From the NCBI RefSeq assembly GCF_037478005.1, contig NZ_CP144164.1, positions 1,240,001-1,304,000 on the forward strand: a stretch of DNA of 64,000 bases, written 5' to 3'. Shown here piece by piece: positions 35,318 to 45,457 of the stretch. This DNA comes from Alteromonas sp. M12. GTDB taxonomy: Bacteria > Pseudomonadota > Gammaproteobacteria > Enterobacterales > Alteromonadaceae. The stretch's first letter is position 1. The number at the start of each line of letters is the position of its first letter. A model generated the notes under the pieces. It was not told where the DNA came from. It saw only the letters and a program-made list of their open reading frames with translations, and did no database searches. Position numbers and translations under genes: made by a program.

Positions 35318-35680
35318 ATGAGCAAAGGAGTTAGCTTGATCGAATTAATGATTACCTTGGCAATCATTGCCATTTTGGTGGCCATATCGGGTAATGTTTT
35401 TAGCGGTAATATCTTAAAGTCACGGCGGCAGCAGGCGCAAAATCAGATGCTCGAAAGTACCCTTATGCAAGGGCAATTTCGAATCACTAATGGGCGTTAT
35501 GCAAGTGTTGAAGAATTGGGCTTAGAAAATTCCGAACATTATATCTACTCCTCAGAAATAAAGGGCGGAGCAACTTTTACCCTATTTGCAAAAGCACAAA
35601 ATAATCAAAAAAAAGACTCAGCATGCAGCATTCTAAGCATTAATCAATCCATGCAGCGTGAGCCTAAGAAGTGCTGGTAA
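35318..35680 (+). CDS. PilE-like minor pilin (locus A, divergent)
   Basis: ATG 35318 (120 residues) has TGGAGT nine bases upstream; the upstream ATG at 35303 overlaps that ribosome site and is not used in my view. The very short leader MSKG is followed by VSLIELMITLAIIAILVAIS with the +5 Glu. The rest resembles PilE: QAQNQMLESTLMQGQFRITN, then RYASVEELGL and a two-Cys D-region near the C-terminus (DSACSI and KKCW). It is divergent from the four minus-strand pilin genes, probably sharing a control region with them. Confidence 0.82.
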   Translation: MSKGVSLIELMITLAIIAILVAISGNVFSGNILKSRRQQAQNQMLESTLMQGQFRITNGRYASVEELGLENSEHYIYSSEIKGGATFTLFAKAQNNQKKDSACSILSINQSMQREPKKCW

Positions 35681-35710
35681 AAACACCTAGGTTAATGAGG
35701 ATGAAATTGT

Positions 35711-35878
35711 TCAAAGTATCCACATTAAGATCAAATAGGTCGCAGCAATACCGATTGAAATTACTAGGATTTTAATAAATCCTTTTTTGCCGTCATCTAA
35801 ACTGTAACCGTGGGTTTTTAGGTAGACTATCCAAATCAGGAATAGCGCAATGGGTATTAAAAATAAAAAGCGCAGCAA
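35711..35878 (-). CDS. Small two-helix membrane protein (55 aa)
   Basis: An unlisted short gene. TTG 35878 is preceded by a perfect AGGAGG with six-base spacing, and the frame runs 55 codons to TGA. Two hydrophobic segments (about residues 2-19, FLFLIPIALFLIWIVYL; and about 36-55) are joined by a polar loop KTHGYSLDDGKKG, so a hairpin in the inner membrane is expected. I do not recognise a family. It lies between the pilin-like 35318 gene and the acyltransferase gene, both facing away or the same way, with 130 bases upstream. The perfect ribosome site makes it a likely real gene. Confidence 0.7.
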   Translation of the reverse strand: MLRFLFLIPIALFLIWIVYLKTHGYSLDDGKKGFIKILVISIGIAATYLILMWIL

Positions 35879-36017
35879 TGTATTCCTCCTAACATCAGCG
35901 TAGAGCTAGCAAGTGGCTAAAGTAGCTCAGATGCTATCAACGATAATGCGATTCAACAGCAATAGTCAATGGTGAATCGTGAATATCCACTGGTTAGGCT
36001 TTTACTTGCATTCTAAG

Positions 36018-37736
36018 TTAGCTAGCTTTTTTAATATCCTGCTGCAGATAACGCTGTTGCTTTTTAGCTTTCATTTTGGAAATATCGCCCAAAACTAGCC
36101 CATCAATACAGTCGTTAAAGTCAGGATCGATATTAAAGTCCAAAAATTGCAGACCATTATCATCGTAAGTCTCAGAATATTGCTTATACAAGGTTGGTAC
36201 AAGCATGCCCATATTCGCTAATAAGTGTTTTAACGTCGTGAAGTCTTGTTTGTAATTTTCACCAGTAAATGGTGAAGTGAGTTGTTCGCTCATCTCATAG
36301 GGTAGCTTTGAACTGGCCAGATGTTCCTGCGGTGGAAAATACAACTGATAAAACTGCACAATCATACTTTTTGCCGCGCTAGGATAAGAGTTACTTAAAC
36401 TAACAGGACCGAATAAATAGCGGTATTGAGGATTTTTCTGGATAAAAGCGCCTATTCCGTACCACAAATAATCTAAGCTGCGTCTACCCCAATAGCGTGG
36501 TTGTACAAAACTTCGCCCCAGCTCTAACCCTTGTTCAAAGTAGGGGGTCATGCTGTCTTGGTAATTAAACAAAGTACTTGAATAAAGTCCATCTATGCCA
36601 TATTTTTCGACAATTCTTTTTGCATCACCAATGCGGTAAGCTCCGGCAATTTCCAGATCATCTCTATCCCATAAGATCAGCTGTAAGTAATGATTGTCAA
36701 ACTTATCAATATCTCTGCGCCTATTACTGCCTTCACCCACAGCACGAAAAGCCACCTCTCTAAGTCGTCCTATTTCACGCATAATCGGAGATGATTTAGC
36801 ATATTGATATAAATAGATAAGCTTGCCATCACCGGTTTCACCCAATAACTCGCATTCTGCTTTAATGGCTTTCGACAATGTTTTACGGTTCTCTGGTAGT
36901 GCGATGGCCGTTTGGGTTTTATAAACACCACGTTTACCTGACGCGATTTTATACAGGTGTTTTTTGAATAATTTGACATGTTGAGTGCGCGATAAGGTGT
37001 TGTGGTTGTATGACTCTACCGGCACTATTTCGCCTATTCGAATGGGTAAATGTTTGCGTTTTTGTTTGAACATTTCTTTGACCAATAACGCGGTAGCCAA
37101 AGGTTTGTATAACATGGAAACGCCGTAGAAAAGTGGTGAATTTTTGGCGTCAATAAAAGTTGGCAAGATGGGGGAGTTTGTAGAGCGAGCAATTTTCAAA
37201 AAACCTGAATTCCAGCGTGTGTCTCTAACGCCTTGAGGACGTAAACGTGAGACTTCGCCAGCAGGAAAAATCAGCACAGCCCCTTCTTGCTTAAGATGTT
37301 GATGAATATTTTGAAGATGCTCTTTAGGGGTGCCTCCATGCATGTTATTGACTGGCAGTAACATGTCTTGTAGTGGCTCTAAGGTCATCAACATCTGATT
37401 GGCAACGACTTTTACGTCGGGTCTTATTGCACATAACAATTTTAATAACGCTAAGGCGTCTAGCGAGCCGATAGGGTGGTTAGCAATCACCACAACCCGT
37501 CCTGAGCTTGGGATGCGTTCTTTTTCAATATCTCTAACGGAGTAACTAATATTAAAGTATTCCAGTACCTGCTCAATAAAATCAATGCCTTGGATATTTG
37601 GATAGGTCTGCCCAAATTCCAACATTTCTTTTTCATGAAGTAAGTGTCGTAAGGCGAATTGCAGCGGTTTCGAAAGCCAAGGGTTGTTTTCTGCTTGTGG
37701 GTAATGTTTTTTTATAACTTCTTCAACAGTGAACAT
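36018..37736 (-). CDS. Two-domain acyltransferase (PlsC-like plus OlsB-like; OlsF candidate)
   Basis: ATG 37736 has AAGG seven bases upstream (572 residues). Residues about 60-270 are a PlsC-type O-acyltransferase: IANHPIGSLDALALLK carries the His-x5-Asp motif of this subgroup, and FPAGEVSRL is the conserved block III. Residues about 300-540 resemble the GNAT-related hemolysin/OlsB N-acyltransferase domain (LREVAFRAVGEGSNRR, DKFDNHYLQLILWDRD, GAYRIGDA). This two-domain layout is that of OlsF, which makes ornithine lipids from ornithine in two acylation steps. Identification as OlsF is inference: other lysophospholipid acyltransferase families share it. The protein is probably membrane-associated on the cytoplasmic face. 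An LpxH-like gene lies upstream. Confidence 0.72.
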   Translation of the reverse strand: MFTVEEVIKKHYPQAENNPWLSKPLQFALRHLLHEKEMLEFGQTYPNIQGIDFIEQVLEYFNISYSVRDIEKERIPSSGRVVVIANHPIGSLDALALLKLLCAIRPDVKVVANQMLMTLEPLQDMLLPVNNMHGGTPKEHLQNIHQHLKQEGAVLIFPAGEVSRLRPQGVRDTRWNSGFLKIARSTNSPILPTFIDAKNSPLFYGVSMLYKPLATALLVKEMFKQKRKHLPIRIGEIVPVESYNHNTLSRTQHVKLFKKHLYKIASGKRGVYKTQTAIALPENRKTLSKAIKAECELLGETGDGKLIYLYQYAKSSPIMREIGRLREVAFRAVGEGSNRRRDIDKFDNHYLQLILWDRDDLEIAGAYRIGDAKRIVEKYGIDGLYSSTLFNYQDSMTPYFEQGLELGRSFVQPRYWGRRSLDYLWYGIGAFIQKNPQYRYLFGPVSLSNSYPSAAKSMIVQFYQLYFPPQEHLASSKLPYEMSEQLTSPFTGENYKQDFTTLKHLLANMGMLVPTLYKQYSETYDDNGLQFLDFNIDPDFNDCIDGLVLGDISKMKAKKQQRYLQQDIKKAS

Positions 37737-37844
37737 ATTCACACCTTAATGTGTCTGCATTTTGGCGGATGTTACGTTGCAAATATGACAATTTAACGCC
37801 ACATTTCTTGCAAATTTGTGACGTTGCATTGTCTTAATATGCTT

Positions 37845-38645
37845 TTAGGCTGCTTGCGAATTTTTTGATTTCTCGTCAGTTTTTATCGGTATTACCTGAG
37901 CTTTTTCAGCTAATTGAGTCCAATACACCAGCTGTAATTGACCTTCTGCATTTTCCGTCAGCGCTGAACAGTTTTCTATCCAATCTCCATCATTGAAATA
38001 AGTAGCATCACGTTTTGTGCATATTTCAGGGTGATGAATATGACCGCAAACCACACCATCTAAGCCGCGACTAGTTGCTCGTTCACAACAGGCTTGTTTA
38101 TATCTCTCAATGGCTAAACTGGCCCCTTTAATATGCTTTTTAATATGTCCCGCCAGTGACCAATAAGGTTTGCCACGCAGGGTTTGAATACGATTGAACC
38201 AACGGTTTATAAACAATAATAAGTCGTAAGCTTTATCGCCAATCCACGCATGGACTGGTCCGAAGCACACTTCTTGGTCAAATTGGTCGCCATGTAAAAC
38301 CAATAGTTTTTTATGGTCCTGGGTGATGTGGATGGTGTCCCGCACTACTTTGATATGACCAAACTCCATGCCATTATATTTTTGCAATGGTTGGTCATGA
38401 TTGCCTGGTAAGTAAATTACCTTGGTTTCAGTTTGTGATAATTGCCAAATTTTATGCAGAACCTGATTGTGGCTATCTGGCCAACGAAACTGCTTACTCA
38501 TCGCCCACATATCAATAATGTCACCTACCAAATAAATGGTTTCGAATTGGTGGTTGCTCAGGAAGTCGAGTAGATATTCGGCTTTACAGTCTTTGCTACC
38601 TAAATGGATATCAGACAACCAAACCGTTCTATATTGTTTTTTCAT
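37845..38645 (-). CDS. UDP-2,3-diacylglucosamine hydrolase-like metallophosphoesterase
   Basis: ATG 38645 gives 266 residues beginning MKKQYRTVWLSDIHLGSKDC. The calcineurin-like motifs are SDIHLG, VGDIIDMW, LPGNHD, and the later HGDQFD and GHIHHPEI, with metal-ligand Asp, His and Asn. It resembles the LpxH family that cleaves UDP-2,3-diacylglucosamine in lipid A synthesis, but its genuine LpxH identity is unsure because there is a larger UDP-2,3-diacylglucosamine pyrophosphatase-like subfamily in which the true LpxH has another copy. The cysteine-bearing YKQACCERA segment is unusual. The neighbour is a lipid acyltransferase, consistent with an envelope lipid role. Confidence 0.8.
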   Translation of the reverse strand: MKKQYRTVWLSDIHLGSKDCKAEYLLDFLSNHQFETIYLVGDIIDMWAMSKQFRWPDSHNQVLHKIWQLSQTETKVIYLPGNHDQPLQKYNGMEFGHIKVVRDTIHITQDHKKLLVLHGDQFDQEVCFGPVHAWIGDKAYDLLLFINRWFNRIQTLRGKPYWSLAGHIKKHIKGASLAIERYKQACCERATSRGLDGVVCGHIHHPEICTKRDATYFNDGDWIENCSALTENAEGQLQLVYWTQLAEKAQVIPIKTDEKSKNSQAA

Positions 38646-38895
38646 GTGCGCACCATAAACGTGAAGTAGAAAGCAGAACAAATAAAACCCTTACCCTTCA
38701 CCGAAGCTGTAAGGTAATTAAGTTTTGTTTATGGGGTTTGCAAGTTAACGGACGGTATTTACAAATTAGTGACGTTTATTTGAATAAATGATGACAGGCC
38801 AAGGAAAATTCGTTTGCCACGGCAGGCAGGCCTAAAGCTAATCAAATTGGCATTAAATTGACAGGATTCGTGGAGATATCAAATTGCAGGCATAA

Positions 38896-38918
38896 AAAAA
38901 GCGCCATAAGCGCTTTTT
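38896..38918 (-). terminator. Rho-independent terminator of rpsT
   Basis: AAAAAGCGC / GCGCTTTTT with a five-base loop, giving a hairpin followed by T residues when read on the minus strand, about 25 bases after the rpsT stop. Confidence 0.85.
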
Positions 38919-38941
38919 CTAATGTATTACTAAACGCGTAA

Positions 38942-39202
38942 TTATAGAGCTTTGATCTGTGAAGCAAGACGGCTCTTATGACGAGCAGCTTTGTTTTTGT
39001 GGATCAAACCTTTGGTTGCCATACGGTCAAGCAAAGGAGTAGCTGTAGTGAAAGCAGCTGTAGCAGCTTCTTTATCACCAGCAGCAATAGCAGCGATTAC
39101 TTTCTTAAGGTAAGTACGTACCATTGAACGACGGCTAGCGTTATGCTGGCGGCGTTTTTCTGCTTGGATTGCGCGTTTCTTAGCAGACTTAATGTTAGCC
39201 AA
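38942..39202 (-). CDS. rpsT: 30S ribosomal protein S20
   Basis: An 86-residue basic protein that binds 16S rRNA in the body of the small subunit. It has the standard sequence [20 protein letters not shown] at the N-terminus, then [13 protein letters not shown], and ends with the [14 protein letters not shown] segment. Length equals E. coli S20 (87). It is divergent from murJ, the same arrangement as in enterobacteria, and has its own promoter and terminator. Confidence 0.98.
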   Translation of the reverse strand: MANIKSAKKRAIQAEKRRQHNASRRSMVRTYLKKVIAAIAAGDKEAATAAFTTATPLLDRMATKGLIHKNKAARHKSRLASQIKAL

Positions 39203-39246
39203 TTTGAAACTCCCGAAAAAAATCTAGTCAAAATTCAAGGGCGCAG

Positions 39247-39275
39247 ATTGTGCCTATTTGATAGGCCTTTGTCAA
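39247..39275 (-). promoter_or_regulatory. Sigma-70 promoter of rpsT
   Basis: On the minus strand, a perfect TTGACA (39275-39270), a 17-base spacer and CACAAT (39252-39247) lie about 45 bases before the rpsT start. The -10 is weak but the -35 is perfect. A GC-rich stretch (CTGCGCCC) follows. Confidence 0.72.
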
Positions 39276-39414
39276 ACAGTTTTAAAGGAATAATCGATAT
39301 TTACATCAAGTATTCTAATTTACCTTGGATTCAGGGGAGAGTATAGACTCTGTTCTACTTTATCGCGCATAATAACCCCCTGTTTTTACCGGCTACGGTG
39401 TAAAGGAATCATTT

Positions 39415-40983
39415 TTGTCAAAAAAACTGCTTAAGTCCGGTGTCATTGTCTCATTTATGACGTTTTTGTCGCGCATACTTGGCCTAATACGTGATGTGGT
39501 GGTCGCCAACATGCTCGGTGCGGGCGCAGCCGCTGACGTTTTTTTAGTCGCGAATAAAATTCCCAATTTTTTACGTCGTTTATTCGCTGAAGGGGCGTTT
39601 GCTCAAGCCTTTATTCCGGTCTTATCTGAAGTGAAAAGTGAGGGTGATGAAGAGCATCTCAAGTTATTTATCGCAAAAGTTTCAGGTACCTTAGGTGTCA
39701 TTGTAACCATAGTCACTCTTTTAGGGGTAATAGGTTCGCCAGTCGTGGCGGCGCTTTTTGGCGCAGGTTGGTTTGTTGATTATTTAAATGACGGCCCGCA
39801 AGGGGATAAATTCGAACCCTTTGCTTTAATGCTGAAAATTACCTTTCCGTATCTATTTTTTGTTTCGCTAACTGGTTTGTCTGGTGCCATATTAAATACG
39901 CTGAATAAATTTGCGGTTGCGGCGTTTACGCCTGTGCTGCTAAATGTGGCGATTATCAGTTGCGCACTGTATTTATCTCCGTATTTTGAAAATCCAGAGT
40001 TCGCGCTGGCCTGGGGTGTTTTTACAGGCGGAATGTTGCAATTACTATTTCAAATTCCATTTTTATATCGCGCTGGTGTGCTAGTTAAGCCCAAATGGGC
40101 TTGGTCCGATCCTAAAGTTCGTAAAGTAAGACGTTTGATGATCCCCGCGCTGTTCGGTGTATCTGTGAGTCAAATCAATCTACTTATCGATACTATGATT
40201 GCCACCACATTAATGACAGGTTCGGTTAGTTGGCTTTACTATTCCGATAGGTTATTGGAGTTTCCGTTAGGGCTTTTCGGTATTGCTATTGCGACTGTTA
40301 TTCTACCAACCCTTTCAAAACAGTATGTGAGTCAAGATAGACAATCCTTTAGCAACAGTATGGACTGGGGAATAAAGGTTGTGTGTTTGCTTGGGGCGCC
40401 GGCAGCGGCTGGTTTATTTGTGCTGGCTGAACCTATGTTATTAACCATATTTTATGGCGGTGCTTTCACCGCGCAAGATGCCACTATGGCGTCTTATAGT
40501 TTAATGGCCTATTCCACTGGTTTATTGAGCTTTATGTTAGTGAAGGTACTGGCACCTGGCTTCTACTCTCGACAAGATCTCAAAACCCCTGTGCGTTACG
40601 GTATTTATTGCATGGTGGCTAACATATTTTTTAACATCGCATTAGCCATTCCTTATGGTTATGTCGGTCTTGCTATCGCAACGGCTATGTCGGCAACCAT
40701 GAATGCAACACTTTTGTACGTGCAGTTACATCGTTTAGGGGTGTTTCAAATTACGGCTAATACTTGTGTGTTTTTGCTTAAAATACTAGCCGGTTGTGTG
40801 GTGATGGTGTCAGTCATACAATTTTTTAATGCTGATGTGACGATTTGGCAGAACATGGACACGCTTTCAAAAGCATACGAATTAGCCAAGCTAATAGTGT
40901 TTGGATTTTTATCCTTTGTAGTCACCTTACTGCTAGTTGGGGTTCGAACAAGCAGTTTCGTCGGTACCCATAAAGTTCAGTAA
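39415..40983 (+). CDS. murJ: Lipid II flippase MurJ
   Basis: A 522-residue polytopic membrane protein (about 14 helices) of the MviN/MOP family that flips lipid II across the inner membrane for peptidoglycan synthesis. The start is TTG 39415, with AAAGGA upstream. The opening SKKLLKSGVIVSFMTFLSRILGLIRDVVVANMLG contains the conserved R-D-V element, and NFLRRLFAEGAFAQAFIPV is the family signature of loop 2 with its essential arginines. Length matches E. coli MurJ (511). rpsT is divergent and ribF follows, as in E. coli. Confidence 0.96.
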   Translation: MSKKLLKSGVIVSFMTFLSRILGLIRDVVVANMLGAGAAADVFLVANKIPNFLRRLFAEGAFAQAFIPVLSEVKSEGDEEHLKLFIAKVSGTLGVIVTIVTLLGVIGSPVVAALFGAGWFVDYLNDGPQGDKFEPFALMLKITFPYLFFVSLTGLSGAILNTLNKFAVAAFTPVLLNVAIISCALYLSPYFENPEFALAWGVFTGGMLQLLFQIPFLYRAGVLVKPKWAWSDPKVRKVRRLMIPALFGVSVSQINLLIDTMIATTLMTGSVSWLYYSDRLLEFPLGLFGIAIATVILPTLSKQYVSQDRQSFSNSMDWGIKVVCLLGAPAAAGLFVLAEPMLLTIFYGGAFTAQDATMASYSLMAYSTGLLSFMLVKVLAPGFYSRQDLKTPVRYGIYCMVANIFFNIALAIPYGYVGLAIATAMSATMNATLLYVQLHRLGVFQITANTCVFLLKILAGCVVMVSVIQFFNADVTIWQNMDTLSKAYELAKLIVFGFLSFVVTLLLVGVRTSSFVGTHKVQ

Positions 40984-41169
40984 AACAATCAATCAGCGAA
41001 TAAACCTAGATATTAAACCGATAAATTCCTTGGTTTTTGTGAGTTTTGTCCACTAATACCTACTTTTGCTAGTATATAACACCGATTGACTTTCTTTACT
41101 TGCACAGTTCGTTATAATTCCCGCCTTTGATCGAAGTGAAATAATTTAGTTATTGAATTGAGGAAAGCA

Positions 41170-42096
41170 GTGGAATTGATCCGAGGTTTACACAACATCC
41201 GCGAGGACCACAAAGGATGCGTGTTAACAATTGGCAAATTTGATGGTGTACATTTAGGTCATCAAGCCGTTTTGCGAAATTTGGTTCTACAGGCTAAAAA
41301 TCTTGGGTTGCCTTCCACCGTTATGGTATTTGAACCTCAACCTGAAGAAGTTTTTACGCCTGAAGATGCGCCAGCGCGATTAAGTCGATTGCGGGATAAA
41401 TTCGAACAACTTAGATTGGTTGGCGTTGATCGCCTGTTATGTATTAAGTTTGACCGAGAGTTTGCAAGCCAAACCGCTAATTATTTCATTAAACACCTGC
41501 TTGTTGAAAAGTTGGGTATCGAGTTTTTAGTGGTAGGCGATGATTTCCGCTTTGGCAAAGGGCGACAAGGTGATTTTACATTACTAGAGCAAAATGCCGA
41601 CAAGTACGGATACAAAGTCGTTAGTACTCGGAGTTTTTTACGTAAAGATTGCCGTATTAGTTCTACTGAAATACGCACCGCTTTGGCAAATGGGGATATC
41701 TCAGAAGCAGAAGCGATGTTAGGCAGGCCTTTTGCCATTGCCGGTAAAGTGGTTCATGGTGAAAAACGTGGGAGAACAATAGGTTTCCCTACGGCAAATG
41801 TTTTGTTGAAACGATGTCAAACACCAATTCAAGGCGTGTTTGCCGTAAAAGTAAGATTAGATGGTGCTTACTTAAATGGCGTTGCTAATGTGGGGATCCG
41901 TCCTACAGTAAATGGTCAACGTTCTCAGCTTGAAGTTCATATGTTTGATTTTAATAAACAAATATATGGGCAGTTGATTCAAGTGGAATTTATTAAGAAG
42001 TTAAGAGACGAAATTAAGTTCGAGTCATTCGAACTATTGAAAAAACAAATAGAGTTCGATGCACAAATAGCTCGTGAGCTTTTGTGCGCTGATTAA
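41170..42096 (+). CDS. ribF: Bifunctional riboflavin kinase/FAD synthetase
   Basis: I choose GTG 41170 (308 residues, MELIRGLHN), with GAGGAAA just upstream, matching E. coli RibF; a TTG at 41158 would overlap that site. The N-terminal FAD synthetase domain shows GKFDGVHLGHQAVL and FRFGKGRQGDF; the C-terminal riboflavin kinase domain has GFPTANV (about residue 207) and GVANVGIRPTV. The enzyme converts riboflavin to FMN and FAD. A TATAAT hexamer lies about 50 bases before the start without a good -35. ileS follows 30 bases later, so ribF-ileS-lspA-fkpB-ispH is probably one operon. Confidence 0.96.
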   Translation: MELIRGLHNIREDHKGCVLTIGKFDGVHLGHQAVLRNLVLQAKNLGLPSTVMVFEPQPEEVFTPEDAPARLSRLRDKFEQLRLVGVDRLLCIKFDREFASQTANYFIKHLLVEKLGIEFLVVGDDFRFGKGRQGDFTLLEQNADKYGYKVVSTRSFLRKDCRISSTEIRTALANGDISEAEAMLGRPFAIAGKVVHGEKRGRTIGFPTANVLLKRCQTPIQGVFAVKVRLDGAYLNGVANVGIRPTVNGQRSQLEVHMFDFNKQIYGQLIQVEFIKKLRDEIKFESFELLKKQIEFDAQIARELLCAD

Positions 42097-42126
42097 AATA
42101 GATTTAAGAATTGGATTTTAGCCTCA

Positions 42127-44952
42127 ATGAGCGATTATAAACATACGTTAAATTTACCCGAAACAGACTTCCCAATGCGCGGAAATTTGGCTAATCGGGA
42201 ACCGCAAATGCTGAAGCAATGGACTCAGAAAAAACTTTACCATGCTATTCGCGATGCTAAAAAAGGCAAAACACCTTTTATTTTGCATGATGGCCCTCCA
42301 TATGCGAATGGTGATATTCACATCGGTCATGCGGTAAATAAAATTCTTAAAGACGTTATTGTTAAATCTAAGACTCTATCTGACTTTGATGCGCCTTATG
42401 TGCCCGGGTGGGACTGTCATGGTCTGCCTATTGAACTACAAGTTGAAAAAAAGGTAGGCAAACCAGGTAAGAAGGTCACTGCGGCTGAATTCAGACAAAA
42501 ATGTCGCGAGTATGCTGAACGTCAAATAGCCGGACAAAAAAGTGATTTTATTCGCCTTGGTGTTTTAGGCGAATGGGACAGACCCTATAAAACAATGGAC
42601 TTTACCTCAGAGGCCGACATCATTCGGGCACTTGGCGGTATAGTGCGTTCAGGTCATATGGAAAAAGGCTTTAAACCTGTTCATTGGTGTACTGACTGTG
42701 GTTCGGCTCTAGCTGAAGCGGAAGTTGAATATCAAGACAAACAGTCACCTTCGATTGATGTGCGTTTTAGTGCGCAAGATCAAGACGCCATAGCAGAAGC
42801 CTTTAAACATCCAGAAAATCACGTGGGAGAAGGTCCCGTTTCAGTGGTTATCTGGACGACAACACCATGGACGTTACCTGCCAACAGAGCTGTTTGTGTG
42901 AGTCCGCAACTTGAGTATACCTTAGTGCAAGTTGAGGGTGATAAGCCTGAAAGATTGGTGATAGCGTCCGATTTGGTTAGTTCTTGTATGGACCGTTTTG
43001 GCATTGAACATTATCACGCGTTAGGTTATTGCCATGGTGATGCATTAGAAAATCAACATATATGGCATCCATTTTACGACTTTACGGTACCTATTATTTT
43101 AGGTGACCATGTTACCACTGAGTCCGGTACTGGTTGTGTACATACAGCGCCTGGTCATGGTGTCGACGATTTTAACGTTGGTGCAAAGTACGGTTTAGAA
43201 GTCGCTAATCCAGTGGGTGCAAACGGTGTATATTTGCCTGGCACTGAATTGTTTGAAGGCGAGCACGTACTAAAAGCTAACTCTCACATTGTTGATGTGT
43301 TAGTGGAGCGCAAAGCTTTGGTTCACCATCATGCTTATACGCATAGTTACCCTCATTGCTGGCGTCACAAAACGCCAATTATTTTCCGTGCAACTCCCCA
43401 ATGGTTTATCAGCATGGACAAAAATGGGTTACGTCAACAATCTTTGGCCGAAATCGCGAAAACCCAATGGATACCAGAATGGGGGCAAAGCCGAATAGAG
43501 AGTATGGTCGAAGGACGTCCTGATTGGTGTATCTCACGCCAACGTACGTGGGGTGTGCCAATCGCTTTATTTGTTCATAAAGATACCGGTGAACTGCATC
43601 CAAATACCGATGAACTGTTGGAAAAAGTAGCGAAGTTAGTTGAAAAAAGTGGGATCCAAGCTTGGTGGGACATCGACACTCAGGCGTTTTTGGGTGACGA
43701 CGCAACAGAGTTTGTAAAAGTTCCAGATACCTTGGATGTATGGTTCGATTCAGGTGTCACTCATCACTTTGTGGTGGACAGTAGAGATGATATTCCTGCT
43801 TCAGCTGATTTATATCTTGAAGGCTCAGACCAACACCGCGGATGGTTTATGTCATCATTGATGACCAGTGTGGCTGAAAAAGGACATGCTCCATACAAGC
43901 AAGTGTTAACTCATGGCTTTACCGTTGATGGTGAAGGTAAGAAGATGTCAAAGTCTATCGGTAACACCGTCGCTCCTCAGGAAGTGATTAATAAATTAGG
44001 CGCGGACATTTTGCGCTTGTGGGTTGCCTCTACCGATTATCGCAGTGAAATTGCAGTATCGGATGAAATTTTAAAACGTTCAGCGGATTCCTATCGCCGT
44101 ATACGTAATACCGCGAGATTCCTTTTAGCTAACTTGAATGGCTTTAATCCGGAAACAGATTTAGTGCCTTTTGATGAGTTGGTTGAACTGGATAAATGGG
44201 CGGTTGGACGTGCTGCAGAAATTCAAAATGACATTATTCAAGCTTACGAAAAGTATGATTTATTGGTTGTAAGCCAAAAAATGATGCAGTTTTGTTCGAT
44301 TGAATTAGGTAGTTTCTACTTAGATATCATTAAAGACCGTCAGTACACTGCTAAGGCCGATGGACATGCTAGACGTTCTTGTCAAACCGCGTTGTACCAC
44401 ATTGTTGAAGCATTAGTACGCTGGATGGCACCCATTACTAGCTTTACTGCACAAGAGCTGTGGCAGGAAATGCCAGGTAAACGTGACGAATTCGTGTTTA
44501 CTGGTACTTGGTACGATGGTTTACCGAAACAATCTAGCGCTGGTAGCTTCGATAATGCTTTTTGGTTACAGGTACTTGCAGTCAAAGAGCAGGTAAATAG
44601 AGCTTTAGAGCAACAGCGAAAAGAGGGGAAATTAGGTGCTTCACTTGAAGCTCAAGTGACCCTGTATGCAGGCAAAGAATTAGCCGCTAAGCTTTTACAA
44701 TTGCAAGATGAATTGCGTTTTGTGTTGATTACCTCCACAGCGAAAGTAGTCGAAGCTTCAGCTAAGCCTGACAACGCAATTGGCACTGAAATCGCCGATT
44801 TATGGTTGGAGATTGTGAAATCAGAGGATGCCAAGTGTGTTCGCTGTTGGCACCATCGAGCAGATGTAGGTACTGACCAAACTCATCCTGAGTTGTGTCA
44901 TCGTTGCGTAGACAATGTAGAAGGTGCTGGTGAGACGAGACAATATGCTTAA
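42127..44952 (+). CDS. ileS: Isoleucyl-tRNA synthetase
   Basis: A 941-residue class I synthetase. The HIGH motif is in [12 protein letters not shown] near residue 63 and KMSKS in [10 protein letters not shown] near 605. The CP1 editing domain ([16 protein letters not shown]) clears Val-tRNA-Ile. The C-terminal zinc finger has [12 protein letters not shown] and CHRC. Length fits E. coli (938). It is the eubacterial type sensitive to mupirocin in general; whether this one is sensitive cannot be read. It overlaps lspA by eight bases. Confidence 0.98.
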   Translation: MSDYKHTLNLPETDFPMRGNLANREPQMLKQWTQKKLYHAIRDAKKGKTPFILHDGPPYANGDIHIGHAVNKILKDVIVKSKTLSDFDAPYVPGWDCHGLPIELQVEKKVGKPGKKVTAAEFRQKCREYAERQIAGQKSDFIRLGVLGEWDRPYKTMDFTSEADIIRALGGIVRSGHMEKGFKPVHWCTDCGSALAEAEVEYQDKQSPSIDVRFSAQDQDAIAEAFKHPENHVGEGPVSVVIWTTTPWTLPANRAVCVSPQLEYTLVQVEGDKPERLVIASDLVSSCMDRFGIEHYHALGYCHGDALENQHIWHPFYDFTVPIILGDHVTTESGTGCVHTAPGHGVDDFNVGAKYGLEVANPVGANGVYLPGTELFEGEHVLKANSHIVDVLVERKALVHHHAYTHSYPHCWRHKTPIIFRATPQWFISMDKNGLRQQSLAEIAKTQWIPEWGQSRIESMVEGRPDWCISRQRTWGVPIALFVHKDTGELHPNTDELLEKVAKLVEKSGIQAWWDIDTQAFLGDDATEFVKVPDTLDVWFDSGVTHHFVVDSRDDIPASADLYLEGSDQHRGWFMSSLMTSVAEKGHAPYKQVLTHGFTVDGEGKKMSKSIGNTVAPQEVINKLGADILRLWVASTDYRSEIAVSDEILKRSADSYRRIRNTARFLLANLNGFNPETDLVPFDELVELDKWAVGRAAEIQNDIIQAYEKYDLLVVSQKMMQFCSIELGSFYLDIIKDRQYTAKADGHARRSCQTALYHIVEALVRWMAPITSFTAQELWQEMPGKRDEFVFTGTWYDGLPKQSSAGSFDNAFWLQVLAVKEQVNRALEQQRKEGKLGASLEAQVTLYAGKELAAKLLQLQDELRFVLITSTAKVVEASAKPDNAIGTEIADLWLEIVKSEDAKCVRCWHHRADVGTDQTHPELCHRCVDNVEGAGETRQYA

Positions 44953-45457
44953 TTTATTCTCTCAAACCGGATTACGTTTTTTATGGCTTACTGTTTTAAC
45001 CTTAGTGCTAGATCAGTGGAGTAAGCATGCAGTGCTAGCTGCAATGGAGTTGTATCAATCCATTCAAATTACTCCTTTTTTCAATCTAACTCATACACGT
45101 AATTATGGCGCAGCATTTAGTTTTCTCAATGATGCAAGTGGCTGGCAAAGATGGATGTTCACTGGCATAGCGATAGCCGTAAGTGTGGTAATTTTGCGTT
45201 GGTTAAAAGGTGCCAAAAAACATCAAATTATGTTGCCCGTTGCATTTTGTTTAATTCTAGGTGGTGCACTTGGCAATGTTTACGATCGTATTATGTATGG
45301 TTACGTAGTCGACTTTTTACATGTTTATTATCAACAGTATGAGTGGCCGGTATTTAATGTCGCTGATAGCGCGATTTGTTTGGGCGCATTTTTACTAATT
45401 GTTGATATGTTTAAGAATAAAGAAAAAGATGGAGAAACAGATAATGCTGGAAATTAA
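44945..45457 (+). CDS. lspA: Lipoprotein signal peptidase
   Basis: ATG 44945 (170 residues) overlaps the ileS stop by eight bases; the GTG at 44924 is unlikely. LspA is an aspartic peptidase that removes signal peptides from diacylated prolipoproteins in the inner membrane. Four transmembrane helices are visible. The catalytic Asp residues are in [16 protein letters not shown] and in [11 protein letters not shown]. The N-terminus has [11 protein letters not shown], a conserved family element. The following gene, fkpB, begins inside its last codons. Confidence 0.96.
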   Translation: MLNLFSQTGLRFLWLTVLTLVLDQWSKHAVLAAMELYQSIQITPFFNLTHTRNYGAAFSFLNDASGWQRWMFTGIAIAVSVVILRWLKGAKKHQIMLPVAFCLILGGALGNVYDRIMYGYVVDFLHVYYQQYEWPVFNVADSAICLGAFLLIVDMFKNKEKDGETDNAGN

